47,258 nt of DNA from an uncultured Solobacterium sp. (GTDB taxonomy: Bacteria > Bacillota_I > Bacilli_A > Erysipelotrichales > Erysipelotrichaceae): the NCBI GenBank assembly GCA_946415785.1, contig CAMKTV010000001.1, positions 102,882-150,139 of the forward strand. Direction: 5' to 3'. Made by a program: the position numbers and the translations under genes. The notes below the pieces were generated by a model, which searched no databases, was not told the DNA's origin, and saw only the letters and a list, made by a program, of their open reading frames with translations. Positions 15,901 to 25,672 of this stretch are shown piece by piece; position 1 is the first letter of the stretch; each line of letters starts with the position of its first letter.

Positions 15901-17273
15901 GCAAAGATAATATCGTATACACATATCGTATTGAAAATATATCTCCTAAGAATATGGGTGATAGCTTTGATATTCAGTTCTTTAAGAATCAAGATGAAAG
16001 TTATAATGAACAACATACTTTATCAGTTAAGAATTATTTGACAACAATTATTAATGGCGAATATGCTACAAGTTTAAAGAATTTCGCTAAATCAATGCTT
16101 AATTATGGTGGTTATTTACAGAATTATTTCAAACATGATGAAGACAATCTAGTAAATGAAGGTTTAGATATTGATTTAGACTCTGTTGAAATTGATGAAA
16201 ATAATAATCCAGAATTAGCTGGTACAACTGAAGGTATTAGTGCATATGCACAAAGTTTATTATTGAAGTATTATACAGATTTCAGAGTATATTTCACTTT
16301 ACATGATGGATACTTAATTGATCAATTCACATTTACTGATAATGGTGAAGAAGTATCTGCTACATTCTATAGTGGCAATTTATATTATGTTCAGGTGTCA
16401 AGATTAGCTGCTCCTGATTTAGCTGTTAGACATAATATTGAAGTTAAATATAATGGTGTCGGCAGTTTAGCAGTTGAAACATCGGCCTTAGCTTATGCCA
16501 ATATGATTATAAACGATCTTAATGAAGATCCTGCTTTAATCAATGCCATGAAGGCAACATATAGTTATTACAATGATGCTGTTGGCTTAAAGACTAATTA
16601 TGGTCATGTATCTTCACTTGATGATGTTGTTCCTTATGATGGCGAAAAAGTTAAAGTGGCCTTTATAGGTGATAGTATAACAGCTGGCTATCTTGCAAGT
16701 GATGCAAGTCTATATAGCTATCCTGTTCAATTAAGTGGTTTATTCTCAGATCGTTATGAAATTGGTAATTATGGTGTATCAGCATCATATGCAATTGCAG
16801 CTGATAGTCCATATAACTATCGTGCTGAAATGCCAGATAAATCATATACAAACACAATGAGATATCTTCCTTCAAAGAATTTCGAGCCAGATGTAGTGGT
16901 AATTATGCTTGGCACAAATGATATTAGAAGTTTCTTAACTTATGGTGATAATGCGATAAATGCATATAAAGAATCTATGACTGCTTTGATTGAGTCATAT
17001 CAAGAACTGCCATCTGTTTCTAAGATTTATATCGCAACAGCTATTGTTTCAAAAAATAGCACAATAGGCCCATATTCTGATGGCCAACTTCAAGCTATAC
17101 AGATGCAATTGGCTAATGAATTAGGTTTAGAAGTAATTGATATCTATACTGCTACAAGAGATACTTTCTATAATCAGTCAGCAGCGTATTTGTCTTCTGA
17201 TAATCTACATCCTAATGATGATGGCTATCTGCTTATAGCTCAAGCGTTCTATGATTATTTCGTTAATGAATAA
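12963..17273 (+). CDS. Large secreted multi-modular SGNH-family esterase, 1436 aa
   Basis: Secreted enzyme, probably a carbohydrate/glycan deacetylase. The start is the ATG at 12963 behind AGGAGG. Seen: signal peptide to about residue 34 (KVSA); a unique N-terminal module (about 36-315); an InlB/Flg_new-type repeat (about 322-385, ending FVGWYNGDTLFNF...F); two related 'F-x-N-x-G-H' modules (about 390-530 and 536-680) and two weaker copies to about 925; a 'KSMLNYGGYLQNYF' module (about 930-1210); and a C-terminal SGNH hydrolase domain with Ser in GDSITAG (about 1236), Asn in LGTND (about 1316) and Asp/His in SDNLHP (about 1413). No LPXTG or membrane anchor is seen. The modules before the enzyme recur in the GH43 protein at 30786. 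Confidence 0.88.
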   Translation: MKHFKSLIKSLLIVALSIMLAFTTLIINPNKVSAASFDSTDFYREPEDGYSNSISVVTGLGRTRGTASSTAEFFQNGKTIAGNNYGGYAICGSFNSPAEASKKSSSVENRYQQSGTSTNKTNSVDIYYGDYVLKGVTGSAVYFNSTTKELFTSSATGRKQLCALGLTNTFNVRFVYVEADLVVVEHYSANERTLTVSNVADTSFASSLDEYYDKYYTTKDTTNNVMSTIVSNNYSNTNGLVQDFELLSENEPNSASVTIGNNAASTSGASGIYYLSSSYVFSNEHASNDILAIDFDNEQIIYYTINNNINILFNYATNINHDVTFMVDGVQYGEVVSVGDGYTVARPLDPEIPEGYDIFVGWYNGDTLFNFNTPVSSDLTLEAVFEVEHKVSFINFGHEYVSAAGSLLNASFLSSGSWTGATGGSLDAHNCVGTAIGDYESSSGLAINGYTILSDLDHLVLTFGDREPLTLKLSDVRGTSYFVNADYELEDRTATGPYVTGDIFKIAVGSGATNTINMRFYKIVEDVKIECVYNTVHTITIENFGNASHDYVGTGKFKASGAEYNFYTWDPYGASSGGNVNLRNGGTIDYHAGIATIYGDYSSTDGYGAALLIHDDFSVHSKVIFTYNNRTVSYPLILDEATNETWYINDVKILQYVHVKDAEYYNVRFYNVAGDINIKSSNEIDDPSTNGHHIYFDGAGDANGGSAITSATWATVTEGNLDPTGVLITNDDFESLEGVPVRVNTSIGKLKQVTFVTLEDEYVINKNDFANNVDQHLGDYARLVREAGDKYFDIYFYKVVDDININIEYDDVTMTYNDVYSSSKSISFNTYPDGTVLSALDASFTVNSSLLKNTNDDSIQIGIVPDNAKMDGIVVSDGINEYLFSVNQTSATDYTFGKLKFAKSNGNYFIRFYYLNTDISVYPHTIDTINASQKLVLNADGTTSLNILLTLSPSADSEDGFLRINNEDIPFVSLRRKIDGKDNIVYTYRIENISPKNMGDSFDIQFFKNQDESYNEQHTLSVKNYLTTIINGEYATSLKNFAKSMLNYGGYLQNYFKHDEDNLVNEGLDIDLDSVEIDENNNPELAGTTEGISAYAQSLLLKYYTDFRVYFTLHDGYLIDQFTFTDNGEEVSATFYSGNLYYVQVSRLAAPDLAVRHNIEVKYNGVGSLAVETSALAYANMIINDLNEDPALINAMKATYSYYNDAVGLKTNYGHVSSLDDVVPYDGEKVKVAFIGDSITAGYLASDASLYSYPVQLSGLFSDRYEIGNYGVSASYAIAADSPYNYRAEMPDKSYTNTMRYLPSKNFEPDVVVIMLGTNDIRSFLTYGDNAINAYKESMTALIESYQELPSVSKIYIATAIVSKNSTIGPYSDGQLQAIQMQLANELGLEVIDIYTATRDTFYNQSAAYLSSDNLHPNDDGYLLIAQAFYDYFVNE

Positions 17274-17295
17274 TTCAAGTGATTATTTGACTTTC

Positions 17296-17324
17296 AACAA
17301 AAAGATGCTAAGCATCTTTTTGTT
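17296..17324. terminator. Perfect palindromic terminator
   Basis: Two 14-base arms (AACAAAAAGATGCT and its exact complement) around one central base; A/T runs on both sides allow termination in either direction. Confidence 0.8.
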
Positions 17325-17364
17325 ATAAATGAATGGATTTTTTGCCACTTTTTCATATAAAAAC

Positions 17365-17495
17365 ATGGACTAATTATCAATTGAAATAAGTCCATTTTTT
17401 TGATATATTTATATAGTAAAACGAGCACTATGCTTGGTAGGACAGTGATTCCGGAATTGGGGCCTACATTTTGGCTTTTATGATGGACAATCACT
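17365..17495. other. Intergenic inverted-repeat segment, origin unclear
   Basis: The spacer between the SGNH and beta-helix genes holds a second terminator-like hairpin (ATGGACT 17365-17371, AGTCCAT 17389-17395, then a T run). After it come nested inverted repeats that are richer in G+C: GTAGG/CCTAC at 17437-17441/17463-17467 around ATTCCGGAAT, and AGTGATT/AATCACT at 17444-17450/17489-17495. No convincing gene lies on either strand. It could be a structured leader or a worn mobile-element end. Confidence 0.35.
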
Positions 17496-17548
17496 TTAAA
17501 AATAATATTAGAATAAATGATTGTTTGTAGAAGCCGAGGGAGTTGCCT

Positions 17549-20500
17549 ATGAAAAAAACATTATCTATTTTATTGACACTATTTTTGTGTTTCACGTTAT
17601 TTCCTTTGAATGTTTTTGCGGATGGCTATACTGAAATAAATTCAGTCAGCCAAATTGCTACAAATGTTAATGGGAATTATAAGTTGACAGAAGACTTATA
17701 TTTAGATACCAATATTAACTTTGGAACATCAGGAAGAAGCATTACAATTGATCTTAATGGTTATAAGATTTATGGACCAACAACAGGTTATTGTTTTAGA
17801 GTTGCTGGCGCTACTTTAACCATTGAAGATAACTCTTTAGGACAAACTGGTGGTATTGTTACAAGAGCGACAAATGAAAGAAGATCAATATTCTGGTTAG
17901 TAGGTGAAGTAACATCACATGTAATTATTAATGGTGGTACTTATGATGGTTCTAGTTTAACTAGTGTAACATCTAATGGTGCAATGTGTGTTATTGAAAC
18001 ATCTTCAACATTTGAAATAAATGCTGGAACATTTGAAAATTTCGCTACTTCTAATGAAGGTGGTCTGTTCTCTATTGCTGGAAGTAATGCTTCAATAACA
18101 GTTAATGGTGGTACATTCCAAAATAATGCAGCTAAAGATGGCGCTGTATTCTATATTGCAGGAAGTAATGATTCAATTATTATTAATGGTGGAACATTTG
18201 ACAACAACAGTACAACGCTTGTAGGTGGTGTTGCTTATGCTTATGGAACAAGCGCTTCAATAACTGTTAACGATGGTACTTTTACTAACAACAGCGCTAC
18301 TGACGGTGGCGTATTCTATATAAACAATTCTAAGAATTCGACATTGGCTATCAATGGTGGAACTTATACTGGCAACTCTTCTACTTCAACTGGTGGCGGT
18401 GTTATTTATGTACATCAGAATAATGATTTCTATTTGAATGGTGGTACATTTACTGGTAACAGCGCTCCTAGAGGTGGTGCAATTTTACTTCAAAACAATA
18501 CAATTAATTTCTATCTTGGTGGTAATCCAAAGATTTATGGCAATACAGCATCAGTTTATGGACACGATTTATTCTTAGCTGCCTATTCTGGTGGTACTGT
18601 AGGAACATTTAGAGCAAGTTCATTAGATTTAGCAAGTGATGCTATTATTTATATTTCTACAAATAATGAAGCTAATGATGTTGTGCTTGGAACAGTTAAA
18701 AACAGCAATGATGTTTCAAATTGTTTCTTTGATTCAAGAGGCAATTATGGCTATCGTCAAGAAGGCAGCCAAATCTTATTTGGACATAAACATGGTGATG
18801 AATACTTTAGAGCATGGTCAAGTGACAGTGCTTTACCAACTAATAGTGGCCGTTATTTCTTGACAAAAGATGTGGAACTATCAGAAATTCAATATATTGG
18901 TGGCGATAGCAGTGTATCTATTTGTTTAAATGGTCATACAATTACGCAAACAAAAGCTGATAGTGAAGTAATCATTCTACATAAGAATGCTACATTATCA
19001 ATCTATGACTGCACAGAAAGCGGTAATCCAGCTGGTACTTATTCAGCAGGTTTAATTACTGGTGCTGGCAATTCATGTATTAGATTAAGAGATAGTGTTG
19101 CGACTGGTGAAGCTGAGATTGGTACAACATTTAATCTATATGGTGGCCGTATTGAAGGCAATGAAGCAATAGACAGTGGTGCTGCTGTAGTTTTGGAAGG
19201 ACATGGAACTTTCAATATGTATGGTGGCTTAATTAAAAATAACCACGCTTCACGTTTTGGTGGTGGCGTATACGCCAAAGACTTATCAACTGTTAATTTA
19301 TTAGGTGGTGCCTTCAATAATGATAGAGCTAGTGCTGATGGTGGAGCTATTGCTTTAGCTAATGGCGCAAATGCTTATGTAAACGGCACAACATTTATTA
19401 ATAATGATGCTTATCGAAATGGTGGAGCTATTTATCTACAAAATGATGGCACATCATTACAAATAGATTCAGGTACATTTAGAAGTAACAGATCAAGAAC
19501 ATCTGGTGGTGGTGCTATCTGTGCCTTCTCTCATTGTTCAGTTTTAATCAATGATGCTAATATCCTTAATAATACTGCTGTATATGGTGGTGGTATCTGG
19601 ATTAGAAAAGCTTATGCAACAATCAATGATTGTACAATAACTGGCAATAGTGCAAGTGTTACTGGTGGTGGTATTCAAGCACAAGGTATTGATATTCCAA
19701 TTCAAACAAGTGCTCTTGTCTTAAATGATGGTTATATCGCTAATAATGAAGCACCATTAGGTGGTGGTATCTATATTGGTGGTACTTCTATTATTTATTT
19801 AAATGACGGAACTATTGAAGATAACCTAGCAACTGATGGTGCTGGTGTATATCTTGGAACACTTGGTTATGGCATTATCAGTGATGTTGATATTGTAGGC
19901 AATACTGCAAGTGGTTTAGGTGGTGGTATCTACGCTAAAAGAGGTACAAAGACTGAAATTATTGATATAAATATCACTGGCAATAGTGCAACAAATGGTG
20001 GTGGTATCTTCATTGATGATGATTTCAAGATGACTAACATCAATGTTTCAAACAACAGTGCTACTAATGGTACTGGTGGAATCTATGTTAACAGTGCTGA
20101 TTATGATGGTGAATCATATTATTCTTCAATCATTAAGATGGCTGGAAAAGCATATGTTTATGGCAATTCTGGAAGCCATCCAAATCTATATGTTGCATCA
20201 AATTCTATCGTCAATGGTTCTGGCAGTGGTTTTGATGATGGCACAAAGATTGGTGTAGCTGTTGCAAGTGGCAATTTATCAAAATCATTTATCGCTAGAG
20301 GTAGAATTGAAAACAGTGACAACGAATATATCATTACAAAATATTATGATTATTTAGTAACACTAAATATTAATGGTGGTACTTTCAATGAACCTGAAAT
20401 CTTTGGCTATAATGCTGGTCAGACTATCACACTTCCAACTAATGTAAGTAAAAATGATCATATTTTCTCTGGCTGGTATAACAATGCGGAATTTACTGGC

Positions 20501-22702
20501 AGTCCTATTACTTCAATTAGTGCTAGTGATACAGGTGATAAAGTATTCTATGCTAAATGGGAACAACACCATGACCATGGTTCTTATACAGGAGGCATTC
20601 CTTCTAATGTTGAATGGATTCCTTGGGAAAGAAGCGATTCACTTCCTAGCGTTACATCTTTAGGTAATCAAAATGCTTATTATAATAAATATTATTATTT
20701 AACTTGTGATGTTTATTTGACTCAAAGACAAGTTATTCAAAGAACTGTAACAATTGACTTAAATGGTTATTCAATTTATAAAGATCCAAATGCGACATTT
20801 ACTGGTGCAATGATTAATGTAAACGGTAAATGGGCTAATCCATTAACTATTACAAACTGTAAAGCTACATTTGATGAAGATGGTTTCTTGACATCAACTG
20901 CTGGTTTCCATAATTCAAATGCATCAGGAACTGAAGGCGCTGTAATTGCAGGAACAGGTGATGCAAGTAAGAATGAATTCCCTAATGTTAAATTATATGG
21001 CGTTAATTTTGAAGGAAACTCAAACATCAGAACATCTAGCGAAGAGTGGATGCCTGGTGTTATCTTCTGGCGTGCAAATACTACTGTAACTATTGAATCA
21101 TGTGCATTTAGAAACAATATTTCAGGTAATGCATTAGATGATACATCTACTTATGGTTCAGCTGGTGCTATTGCACTTAAGAATATCGAAGGAGGCTCAG
21201 CTGCTGGTACTATTAATATTAATAAGACATTATTTGATGGCAATAAAGCAGGTAATAGAGGTTCAGCTATCACTATCCCTTCTGGTGCTGTAGGTACAGT
21301 AAATATTAATAATTCAAAATTCGTTAATAATAAAGTTGTATCTTCAAGTGCTGCTGTAGGTGGTGTTATTGCGGCACAAGACGGTACTGTAAATATTTCT
21401 AATACAAGCTTCACGAATAATGAAAACGCTGGTAATAATGCAACTGTAATTTATGCTTCAGGCAGTTCAAGTGTAAGTCTTGATAATGTAACTATGACAG
21501 CTAATAGAAACACTAATCAATATACAACATATAAAGCTGCAGTTACTGTAATCGGCACACCAACATTTACAGTTAAAGGCAAGACTATTATTTCTGGCAA
21601 CACAAATTCAGCTAATAAAGTAGCCAATGTATTCTTAAGAGTTACTGGTGATAATTTAGCGAAGATGAATGCTGTAAATTTAGATGCTGATGCTGAAATC
21701 TATGTAAGCACTAATGGCACAGTTGATGAAAATAACAATTATGTTGTTGTACAAGGCAGCAATGTCAAGAACAATATCTATTCTGAAAATCCTAACTATG
21801 CAGTTAAATATATTGATGGTAACACCGTATTATCTACACCTGGTGTTAAAGAATCTAACGGAAGCCTTGTAATTGGTGAAAACATCAGTGCTACAGTTGA
21901 AGTTGTATTAGATGCTAATCCAAGTGATTATGAAGTAAGATATACATTCTTAGGTGAAGAAAAACCAGTTGCTGTTAACAGTAATACATTAGAGATTGAA
22001 GTTGAAGATATCTATGCCTTCCAAATGGCAGAACCAATTACTGTTGATGTTTATTATAAAGGTGATTTAGTTGATACAATCAATTATTCTGTAAAGAGCT
22101 ATTGTGAAAAACAAATCTTGAATAGTTCAGATCCATATCTAGTTGACTTATGTAAGGCAACATTGAACTATGGTGCTGCTGCTCAAGAATATTTCAATGG
22201 TAAATCATGGCATTATGGAACATATGCAATTGACATGGATAATTTAGCTAACAGTATCAGCACAAGCACAACAATATCTAATTCTAGTAAACCAACTAAT
22301 ACTAGAAGCAGAACTGGTGATTTAGGTGGTGCTGTATACAATATGGAATATACATTGGTTGTTGGCGCTGAAATATCAATGAAGTTCTATATCTATACTA
22401 ATAGAGAATTAGATTTAGAGAATCTGGAAATTGGCTGTTCACCTGCAAAAGAACATACTGAAATCTTAAGAGAATCAGAAGGAAGATATTCAGTTAAGAT
22501 TAAAGATATTAAAGCTGCAGAACTTGGAACAGACTTCACAATAACATTTATCGAAGGTGAAAATTCAATGACAGTAACATATTCGCCATATGCCTTCGCT
22601 GCTGCTAAGTGGGATGGTAATAACAGCTTGGCTGAATTGTGTAAGAAACTAGTAACATATGGTGATAGAGCAATTTCTTATGTTACGAATAAGGAAGCGT
22701 AA
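17549..22702 (+). CDS. Giant secreted right-handed beta-helix protein, 1717 aa
   Basis: Secreted surface-type protein without a recognised catalytic centre. The start is the ATG at 17549 behind GAGGGAG. Seen: signal peptide to about residue 25 (NVFADG); long arrays of pectate-lyase-like/PMP-type repeats with alternating GGTF-x-N-N and GGAIY/GGGIY motifs in three blocks (about 60-400, 420-935, 1030-1430); an InlB/Flg_new-type repeat (about 937-1005, FSGWYNNAEFTGSPI); a His-rich junction (HHDHGSYTGG); and a C-terminal module (about 1450-1717) with LCKATLNYGAAAQEYF, related to those of the two other large secreted proteins. No sortase motif. Such proteins act as adhesins or glycan binders; function here is inferred only. 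It precedes the cysteine peptidase gene by 25 bases. Confidence 0.85.
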   Translation: MKKTLSILLTLFLCFTLFPLNVFADGYTEINSVSQIATNVNGNYKLTEDLYLDTNINFGTSGRSITIDLNGYKIYGPTTGYCFRVAGATLTIEDNSLGQTGGIVTRATNERRSIFWLVGEVTSHVIINGGTYDGSSLTSVTSNGAMCVIETSSTFEINAGTFENFATSNEGGLFSIAGSNASITVNGGTFQNNAAKDGAVFYIAGSNDSIIINGGTFDNNSTTLVGGVAYAYGTSASITVNDGTFTNNSATDGGVFYINNSKNSTLAINGGTYTGNSSTSTGGGVIYVHQNNDFYLNGGTFTGNSAPRGGAILLQNNTINFYLGGNPKIYGNTASVYGHDLFLAAYSGGTVGTFRASSLDLASDAIIYISTNNEANDVVLGTVKNSNDVSNCFFDSRGNYGYRQEGSQILFGHKHGDEYFRAWSSDSALPTNSGRYFLTKDVELSEIQYIGGDSSVSICLNGHTITQTKADSEVIILHKNATLSIYDCTESGNPAGTYSAGLITGAGNSCIRLRDSVATGEAEIGTTFNLYGGRIEGNEAIDSGAAVVLEGHGTFNMYGGLIKNNHASRFGGGVYAKDLSTVNLLGGAFNNDRASADGGAIALANGANAYVNGTTFINNDAYRNGGAIYLQNDGTSLQIDSGTFRSNRSRTSGGGAICAFSHCSVLINDANILNNTAVYGGGIWIRKAYATINDCTITGNSASVTGGGIQAQGIDIPIQTSALVLNDGYIANNEAPLGGGIYIGGTSIIYLNDGTIEDNLATDGAGVYLGTLGYGIISDVDIVGNTASGLGGGIYAKRGTKTEIIDINITGNSATNGGGIFIDDDFKMTNINVSNNSATNGTGGIYVNSADYDGESYYSSIIKMAGKAYVYGNSGSHPNLYVASNSIVNGSGSGFDDGTKIGVAVASGNLSKSFIARGRIENSDNEYIITKYYDYLVTLNINGGTFNEPEIFGYNAGQTITLPTNVSKNDHIFSGWYNNAEFTGSPITSISASDTGDKVFYAKWEQHHDHGSYTGGIPSNVEWIPWERSDSLPSVTSLGNQNAYYNKYYYLTCDVYLTQRQVIQRTVTIDLNGYSIYKDPNATFTGAMINVNGKWANPLTITNCKATFDEDGFLTSTAGFHNSNASGTEGAVIAGTGDASKNEFPNVKLYGVNFEGNSNIRTSSEEWMPGVIFWRANTTVTIESCAFRNNISGNALDDTSTYGSAGAIALKNIEGGSAAGTININKTLFDGNKAGNRGSAITIPSGAVGTVNINNSKFVNNKVVSSSAAVGGVIAAQDGTVNISNTSFTNNENAGNNATVIYASGSSSVSLDNVTMTANRNTNQYTTYKAAVTVIGTPTFTVKGKTIISGNTNSANKVANVFLRVTGDNLAKMNAVNLDADAEIYVSTNGTVDENNNYVVVQGSNVKNNIYSENPNYAVKYIDGNTVLSTPGVKESNGSLVIGENISATVEVVLDANPSDYEVRYTFLGEEKPVAVNSNTLEIEVEDIYAFQMAEPITVDVYYKGDLVDTINYSVKSYCEKQILNSSDPYLVDLCKATLNYGAAAQEYFNGKSWHYGTYAIDMDNLANSISTSTTISNSSKPTNTRSRTGDLGGAVYNMEYTLVVGAEISMKFYIYTNRELDLENLEIGCSPAKEHTEILRESEGRYSVKIKDIKAAELGTDFTITFIEGENSMTVTYSPYAFAAAKWDGNNSLAELCKKLVTYGDRAISYVTNKEA

Positions 22703-22727
22703 ATAAAGGTGAAGGGAGATAAGTAAT

Positions 22728-24026
22728 ATGAAAAAGATGACTAAAATAATAAGCTTAATAATCGTTTGTCTAATAGTTGTACTTATGCCACAAAACAACT
22801 ACGCAATAGCAAACGCTGAAGAATCTATAAGCGTTAATGAAAATCTTGAAAAAACAAAAACAGATGCTACTTCATCTGCTCTATTGATGGCTAAACATGT
22901 TAACAGCAAGGAAATGAGTGCTGAAGAAAGAACCTTAAGAGAAACTGTTGTTGGCTATATGTATTCAATGGGAACAATTCTATGGACTACACCAGTAACA
23001 ATTAACACAAGATGTGTTTCTACATGTGAAGATGCTAACTGTAATAGAGTGCTTACTCAAGGACAGATGTATAGAGGACTTCCATATAAACATTCATCTA
23101 GCACTTTAGATCGTATGCAATATTGTCTTGATGGCAGTAATTCATTAAAGACTTGGGTTGTTAATTTAGGCAACTTCGGTGGTTTCCAAACATATTTTGG
23201 CAGCGCATGTTATTCATCAATTCAATTAGCTTGGGCTAGAGTATCAAATACTGTTAATGCAACATGTGCTATGGAAGCTTTATTGTTCTGCGATCAAGTT
23301 GGTACTATTCCAGTAGGTGGCTGGTATGATGCTTGGGAAAATAAATTAACTGATCAGAATACACAAGATTGCATAGATCTATTAGGCAGAGATGCTATAT
23401 ATGAAGATTATGCTTTAGCAAAACAAGGCGATGCCTTCATTAAATTAGGCGATGCAGGTGCTCATGCGGTAATGGCTGCAACAGATCCTGTTATTGTAAG
23501 ATATTCAAGTGGTAAGATTAATCCTTCTAAGAGTTATTTCTATACTCATGAACAAGGTGGGCCAAATAATGCGCCAAGTGGTGTCATTTCTTCTTGGTCA
23601 ATAAGCCGTAAGAGAACTTTCGCTTCTTTATTAGATGATGCTTTCTTACCAGTAACAATCAAAGAATTAGCTGAAGGTCATTCAGATACTGTTACTGTAA
23701 GCATTGAAGATGATTGTGATGACGTCTATGGCATAACAACAGGTGTTATTAAATCTAATTTCTATATTGATGCTGTTACAGTAGATATTAAAGAAAATGG
23801 TCAAAGTTTCTTTAATAAGAAAGTTTATTGCCGTATTGATAATATTAAAGACTATGATGGTACAGTTGCTTTCTTTGATCGTAACTTTGTTAAAGAATAT
23901 GATTTAGCTTTATTGTCTAGATCAGTGCAAGATTTAACTTTCAATTCTAATAAAACTTATCATGTAAAATTCACTGTATTATTGATGACTGGCGAAGAAT
24001 ATGTCGTCAAAGAATTTGATTTCTAA
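22728..24026 (+). CDS. Secreted putative papain-fold cysteine peptidase/amidase (NlpC/P60-like)
   Basis: Signal peptide to about residue 30 (ANAEE), then a Cys-rich domain: Cys96, Cys100, Cys105, Cys133, Cys161 and others, unusual for a Gram-positive secreted protein. The order of motifs suggests an NlpC/P60 or CHAP-like fold: YRGLPYKHSS (about 115-124), a candidate nucleophile Cys161 opening a helix (GSACYSSIQLAW), and a candidate His246 after a Gly-Asp turn (LGDAGAHAVMA). The C-terminal 120 residues form a beta-rich domain (TVTVSIEDDCDDVYGI). The catalytic assignment is inference. It lies 25 bases behind the beta-helix gene with its own GGGAGA site, so it is probably cotranscribed, and is closed by a terminator. 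Confidence 0.6.
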   Translation: MKKMTKIISLIIVCLIVVLMPQNNYAIANAEESISVNENLEKTKTDATSSALLMAKHVNSKEMSAEERTLRETVVGYMYSMGTILWTTPVTINTRCVSTCEDANCNRVLTQGQMYRGLPYKHSSSTLDRMQYCLDGSNSLKTWVVNLGNFGGFQTYFGSACYSSIQLAWARVSNTVNATCAMEALLFCDQVGTIPVGGWYDAWENKLTDQNTQDCIDLLGRDAIYEDYALAKQGDAFIKLGDAGAHAVMAATDPVIVRYSSGKINPSKSYFYTHEQGGPNNAPSGVISSWSISRKRTFASLLDDAFLPVTIKELAEGHSDTVTVSIEDDCDDVYGITTGVIKSNFYIDAVTVDIKENGQSFFNKKVYCRIDNIKDYDGTVAFFDRNFVKEYDLALLSRSVQDLTFNSNKTYHVKFTVLLMTGEEYVVKEFDF

Positions 24027-24040
24027 TCATTAATTAATCT

Positions 24041-24063
24041 AAAGACCTCAAAAGAGGTCTTTT
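24041..24063 (+). terminator. Terminator after secreted peptidase gene
   Basis: AAAGACCTC (24041-24049) and GAGGTCTTT (24054-24062), a 9-bp stem with a 4-base loop and trailing Ts. Confidence 0.85.
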
Positions 24064-24082
24064 ATATGAATAATTGTTGTTT

Positions 24083-24088
24083 TATAAT
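24083..24088 (+). promoter_or_regulatory. -10 element very close to guaA start
   Basis: TATAAT ends 9 bases before the guaA ATG, so transcription would begin 2-3 bases ahead of the codon. The -35 region is weak. Confidence 0.5.
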
Positions 24089-24097
24089 TTATCTATT

Positions 24098-25639
24098 ATG
24101 AGTGATAAGATTATTGTTTTAGATTTTGGTAGCCAGTATAACGAATTAATCGCCAGAAGAATTAGAGAATTTGGTGTCTATAGTGAATTATTACCTGGTG
24201 ATACAAAATTAGAAAAAATTAAAGAATTAAAAGACGTCAAAGGCATCATCTTTTCAGGTGGTCCAAATAGTGTTTATGATGATAATGCACCAAAATGTGA
24301 TGAAGCAATATTAGAATCAAATATTCCAATATTAGGTATATGCTATGGAATGCAATTAATTCATCATATGTTGGGTGGTGAAGTAAAAGCTAGCGATAAT
24401 AGAGAATATGGCAGAGCAGAAATAGAAATATTTGATGATTTAAAATTATTTGCTGATTTACCTAATACACAAATTGTCTGGATGTCTCATGGTGACAAAG
24501 TGAATAAACTCGCAAATGGTTTTAAGAAGCTTTCTAGCAGCAAGACATGTGAAAATGCTGCAAGTGGCAATATCGATAAAAAGATTTATACATTACAATT
24601 TCATCCTGAAGTTAGAAATAGTGAATATGGCTTAGATATCTTAAAGAATTTTGTCTTTAAGATATGTGAAGCTAGTAATAACTGGTCTATGAATAATTTT
24701 GTGGATGAAAAGATTAAGGAAATAAGAAATATTGTCAAAGATGATAAGGTATTATTGGCTTTATCGGGTGGTGTTGATTCTTCTGTTGTGGCAGCCTTAT
24801 TAAATAAAGCAATCGGAAGCAATCTATATTGTATGTTTATTGATCATGGGCTATTAAGAAAAGATGAAGCTGATAGTGTAATGAGAATGTTTGATAAGAA
24901 TATGGAATTAAATCTTATCAAGATTGATGCGCAAGATAGATTTTTAAATGCATTAAAAGGCATTGAAAATCCAGAAGAAAAACGTAAGATCATTGGCAGA
25001 GAATTTATCTATACATTCGAAGAAGAAACAAAGAAATTGTTAAAAGATATTAATATTAAATATCTTGCTCAAGGAACTTTATATACTGATGTGATTGAAT
25101 CAGGAACTAAGACATCACAAACAATAAAATCTCATCATAATGTGGGAGGTTTACCAGATGATATTGAATTTGTTTTACTTGAACCATTAAAGAAATTATT
25201 TAAAGATGAAGTTAGGCAATTAGGCAAACAATTAGGTTTAGCTGATGAAATAGTCTATCGTCAACCATTTCCAGGACCTGGTTTAGGTGTTAGAGTATTA
25301 GGCGAAATCACTAAAGAAAAATTAGAAATCGTAAGAGAAAGCGATTATATATTAAGAGAAGAAATTAAAAAAGCTAATCTAGATAAAAAGATATGGCAAT
25401 ATTTTACCTGTTTGCCAAATATCAAGACAGTAGGTGTTATGGGAGATCAAAGAACCTATTCATATACAGTAGCAATTCGTTGTGTAAGTTCTATTGATGG
25501 CATGACAGCAGATTGGTACAAAGTTCCATATGAAGTTTTAGATATCATATCTTCTAGAATCGTCAATGAAGTTAAGAACGTCAATAGAGTTGTTTATGAT
25601 ATTACAAGTAAGCCTCCTGGAACTATCGAGTGGGAATAA
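24098..25639 (+). CDS. guaA: GMP synthase (glutamine-hydrolysing)
   Basis: Converts XMP to GMP with glutamine and ATP. Seen: an N-terminal class I glutamine amidotransferase domain (1-190) with the LDFGSQYN opening, nucleophile Cys in GICYGMQL (about residue 84) and the His/Glu of FHPEV; then the ATP-pyrophosphatase domain with the P-loop [16 protein letters not shown], and the C-terminal dimerisation domain ending KPPGTIEWE, the invariant GuaA terminus. 513 aa is standard. The ATG at 24098 is chosen because the protein then starts [13 protein letters not shown] as in homologues; there is no Shine-Dalgarno site and a TATAAT lies at 24083-24088, so the message may be leaderless. Confidence 0.97.
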   Translation: MSDKIIVLDFGSQYNELIARRIREFGVYSELLPGDTKLEKIKELKDVKGIIFSGGPNSVYDDNAPKCDEAILESNIPILGICYGMQLIHHMLGGEVKASDNREYGRAEIEIFDDLKLFADLPNTQIVWMSHGDKVNKLANGFKKLSSSKTCENAASGNIDKKIYTLQFHPEVRNSEYGLDILKNFVFKICEASNNWSMNNFVDEKIKEIRNIVKDDKVLLALSGGVDSSVVAALLNKAIGSNLYCMFIDHGLLRKDEADSVMRMFDKNMELNLIKIDAQDRFLNALKGIENPEEKRKIIGREFIYTFEEETKKLLKDINIKYLAQGTLYTDVIESGTKTSQTIKSHHNVGGLPDDIEFVLLEPLKKLFKDEVRQLGKQLGLADEIVYRQPFPGPGLGVRVLGEITKEKLEIVRESDYILREEIKKANLDKKIWQYFTCLPNIKTVGVMGDQRTYSYTVAIRCVSSIDGMTADWYKVPYEVLDIISSRIVNEVKNVNRVVYDITSKPPGTIEWE

Positions 25640-25672
25640 AACAGAATCAAATCTAGCTGAGCAGACAATAAC

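Noticed and set aside
17294-17494. Short minus-strand reading frame between the SGNH and beta-helix genes
   Set aside because: It runs through two terminator hairpins and inverted repeats, has no start signal and no recognisable motif.
18000-20100. Tandem DNA repeat/minisatellite in the beta-helix gene
   Set aside because: The GGT-GGT-rich periodicity reflects amino-acid repeats of a beta-helix; the DNA copies are too diverged to count as a tandem repeat.
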